Of a stretch of 13,271 bases of DNA, positions 11,966 to 13,271 are shown piece by piece; the first letter of the stretch is position 1; each line of letters starts with the position of its first letter. The notes under the pieces are model-generated. The model ran no database searches, was not told the DNA's origin, and was given only the letters and a program-made list of their open reading frames with translations. The stretch spans positions 1-13,271 of the forward strand of contig JAMCTA010000176.1 in NCBI GenBank assembly GCA_023381895.1, given 5' to 3'. The translations under genes and the position numbers were made by a program. This DNA is from Chloroflexota bacterium (GTDB taxonomy: Bacteria > Chloroflexota > UBA4733).

Positions 11966-13271
11966 GTGGTAAGAGATAGGAACCCACTCTTCCAGCGAAT
12001 AGCGGCTGCCGGACCCGGACGCGTGGCCGTCGATGGGCCAGCGGGCACATTGACCTATGGCGAGCTACGCACACGCAGTGCCGCCCTCGCGAAGCTCGTG
12101 GCCAGCACTACAGGACCGGTAGGGCTCTATGGTCACAAAGAGCCTGCCATGCTCATCGGTGTGCTCACAGCGCTGCAGCTCAATCGACCGTACATTCCCA
12201 TCGATACGATCATTCCGCCGGAGCGTGTCGCCAGCATGTGCCGGCTTGCCCAGCCAGGAGTGATCGTTGCGGTCTCCACCCTGCCTCCTGCTCTGGACGC
12301 TCTCCTGAAGATGCTCCGGATACCGAGCTTGAAGATTGATGCGCTGGGCGAGCAACTCGAGGAGGCGACCGGGCCGGAGCCACTGCCAGCGTCGTGCTAC
12401 GACCCGGAGTCCCCAGCCTACATTCTCTTCACTTCCGGCACGACAGGCGAGCCAAAGGGGGTACCCATCCCCTATCGAGCGCTCGTGCACTTCACCTCCT
12501 GGCTCTTAAACCTCCGACCGTTTGCACGCGACAGGGAGGTCTTCCTTAACCAGGCACCTTTCAACTTCGACCTCTCAGTGATGGATCTCTATGGGGCCCT
12601 GCTCACAGGTAGTACCCTGTTCTGCCTCTCCCGTGATGAGATCGTCGAGCCGCGTGCACTCTTCACACGGCTGCGAGGGGCACCAGTCACGTCCTGGGTC
12701 TCGACGCCATCATTTGCGCGCTTCTGCCTCGCAGAGCCAACGTTTCGGGCTGAGCTCTTGCCCTGTCTACGCTGTTTCCTGTTCTGTGGTGAGACACTTC
12801 CGGGATCCGTGGCGGCGGCACTGCTCGAGCGCTTTCCCCTAGCGGAGGTGTGGAATACGTATGGCCCCACAGAGACCACCGTAGCGGTCACGGCAGTGCA
12901 GATCACGCGCGAGATGGCAGCGTACGACCAGCCGTTGCCCGTGGGCTATCCGGCGCCAGGCGTGGCAGTGTGGATTACTCCGCCAGGCGAACCGGACCGG
13001 CACCTGCCGGCAGGGGAATCCGGCGAAATCAGCATCGCAGGTCCGCAGGTTGCCCTGGGCTATCTCAGTGACGATGCGGCATCCTCAGCATTTGTTCGTG
13101 GGCCGTTTGGGCAGCTCATCTACCGGACTGGTGATCTGGGGCACATCGATCCGCCGACCGGTCTCCTCTACTGCCACGGCCGGCTCGACCGGCAGATCAA
13201 GCTCCACGGCTATCGTATAGAGTTGGAGGAGATCGAGGCCCAGCTACGGCGAGTGGAAGGAGTTGCCGACG
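11966..13271 (+). CDS. dltA: DltA, D-alanine:carrier protein ligase (partial at window end)
   Basis: This adenylating enzyme activates D-alanine with ATP and loads it on DltC in the cytoplasm. Visible are 435 of roughly 510 residues. ILFTSGTTGEPKGV (153-166) is the phosphate-binding loop. NQAPFNFDLSVMDLYG (195-210) is nearly diagnostic of DltA. Cys274 in FLFCGETLPG is the DltA residue that contacts D-alanine. NTYGPTE (297-303) and YRTGD (386-390) bind ATP, and GRLDRQIKLHGYRIELEEIE starts the mobile C-terminal domain, whose catalytic Lys lies beyond the window. GTG 11966 is preferred: GGAAG is 7 bases upstream and it gives the usual N-terminus. GTG 11915 in the same frame would add a low-complexity 17 residues. 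A dltB is expected downstream or elsewhere. Confidence 0.93.
   Translation, partial: MVRDRNPLFQRIAAAGPGRVAVDGPAGTLTYGELRTRSAALAKLVASTTGPVGLYGHKEPAMLIGVLTALQLNRPYIPIDTIIPPERVASMCRLAQPGVIVAVSTLPPALDALLKMLRIPSLKIDALGEQLEEATGPEPLPASCYDPESPAYILFTSGTTGEPKGVPIPYRALVHFTSWLLNLRPFARDREVFLNQAPFNFDLSVMDLYGALLTGSTLFCLSRDEIVEPRALFTRLRGAPVTSWVSTPSFARFCLAEPTFRAELLPCLRCFLFCGETLPGSVAAALLERFPLAEVWNTYGPTETTVAVTAVQITREMAAYDQPLPVGYPAPGVAVWITPPGEPDRHLPAGESGEISIAGPQVALGYLSDDAASSAFVRGPFGQLIYRTGDLGHIDPPTGLLYCHGRLDRQIKLHGYRIELEEIEAQLRRVEGVAD

Noticed and set aside
11227..12048. 273-codon minus-strand frame opposite dltD, dltC, dltX and the dltA start
   Set aside because: Arg/Ser/Pro-rich shadow of four well-supported genes, with no domain resemblance.

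Overview
The window is high-GC bacterial DNA. The best guess from protein content is a Chloroflexota lineage close to Thermomicrobia. The pointers are a Thermus-length NADP isocitrate dehydrogenase, a small winged-helix regulator of a type I associate with that group, and a replication-like protein with a DnaA domain-I-type C-terminus. No rRNA marker is present, so this placement is tentative.

Layout. (1) 1-2780 is a graveyard of damaged genes: the tail of a probable ABC solute-binding protein (cut by the window edge), a BTAD-type TPR remnant, a DUF5990 gene broken by one frameshift (minus strand), a scrap that looks like an S9-type peptidase, a 5'-truncated HhH-GPD DNA-glycosylase-like gene (minus) and an IS5-family transposase remnant (minus). 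(2) 2818-4728 holds a winged-helix regulator followed by isocitrate dehydrogenase, whose promoter carries a perfect 16-bp palindrome exactly filling most of the -35/-10 spacer. (3) 4729-5730 is a largely non-coding kilobase with strong inverted repeats, a decayed IS transposase and putative operators. (4) 5731-7235 is a two-gene, GTGA-overlapping module: an XRE repressor-like protein and a fusion of a phage-replication-O-like winged helix with a DnaA domain-I-like C-terminus, probably from a plasmid, phage or integrated element. (5) 7390-8874 is a sulfatase converging on bluB (8866-9675, minus; lower cobalamin ligand synthesis), with stop codons overlapping. (6) 10011 to the window end is a dlt operon for D-alanylation of a cell-surface polymer in the order dltD-dltC-dltX-dltA (dltA runs off the window), the reverse arrangement of the usual dltXABCD.

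How the genes work together. DltA should activate D-alanine and load it on DltC. DltX and DltD, with a DltB expected outside the window, should pass it across the membrane onto an acceptor. The dlt order suggests an independently assembled operon in a lineage not classically credited with lipoteichoic acid. The regulator/IDH pair and the XRE/Rep pair each look like local regulatory circuits. BluB and the sulfatase appear to be stand-alone metabolic genes. No tRNA, rRNA, CRISPR array or recognisable riboswitch was seen.
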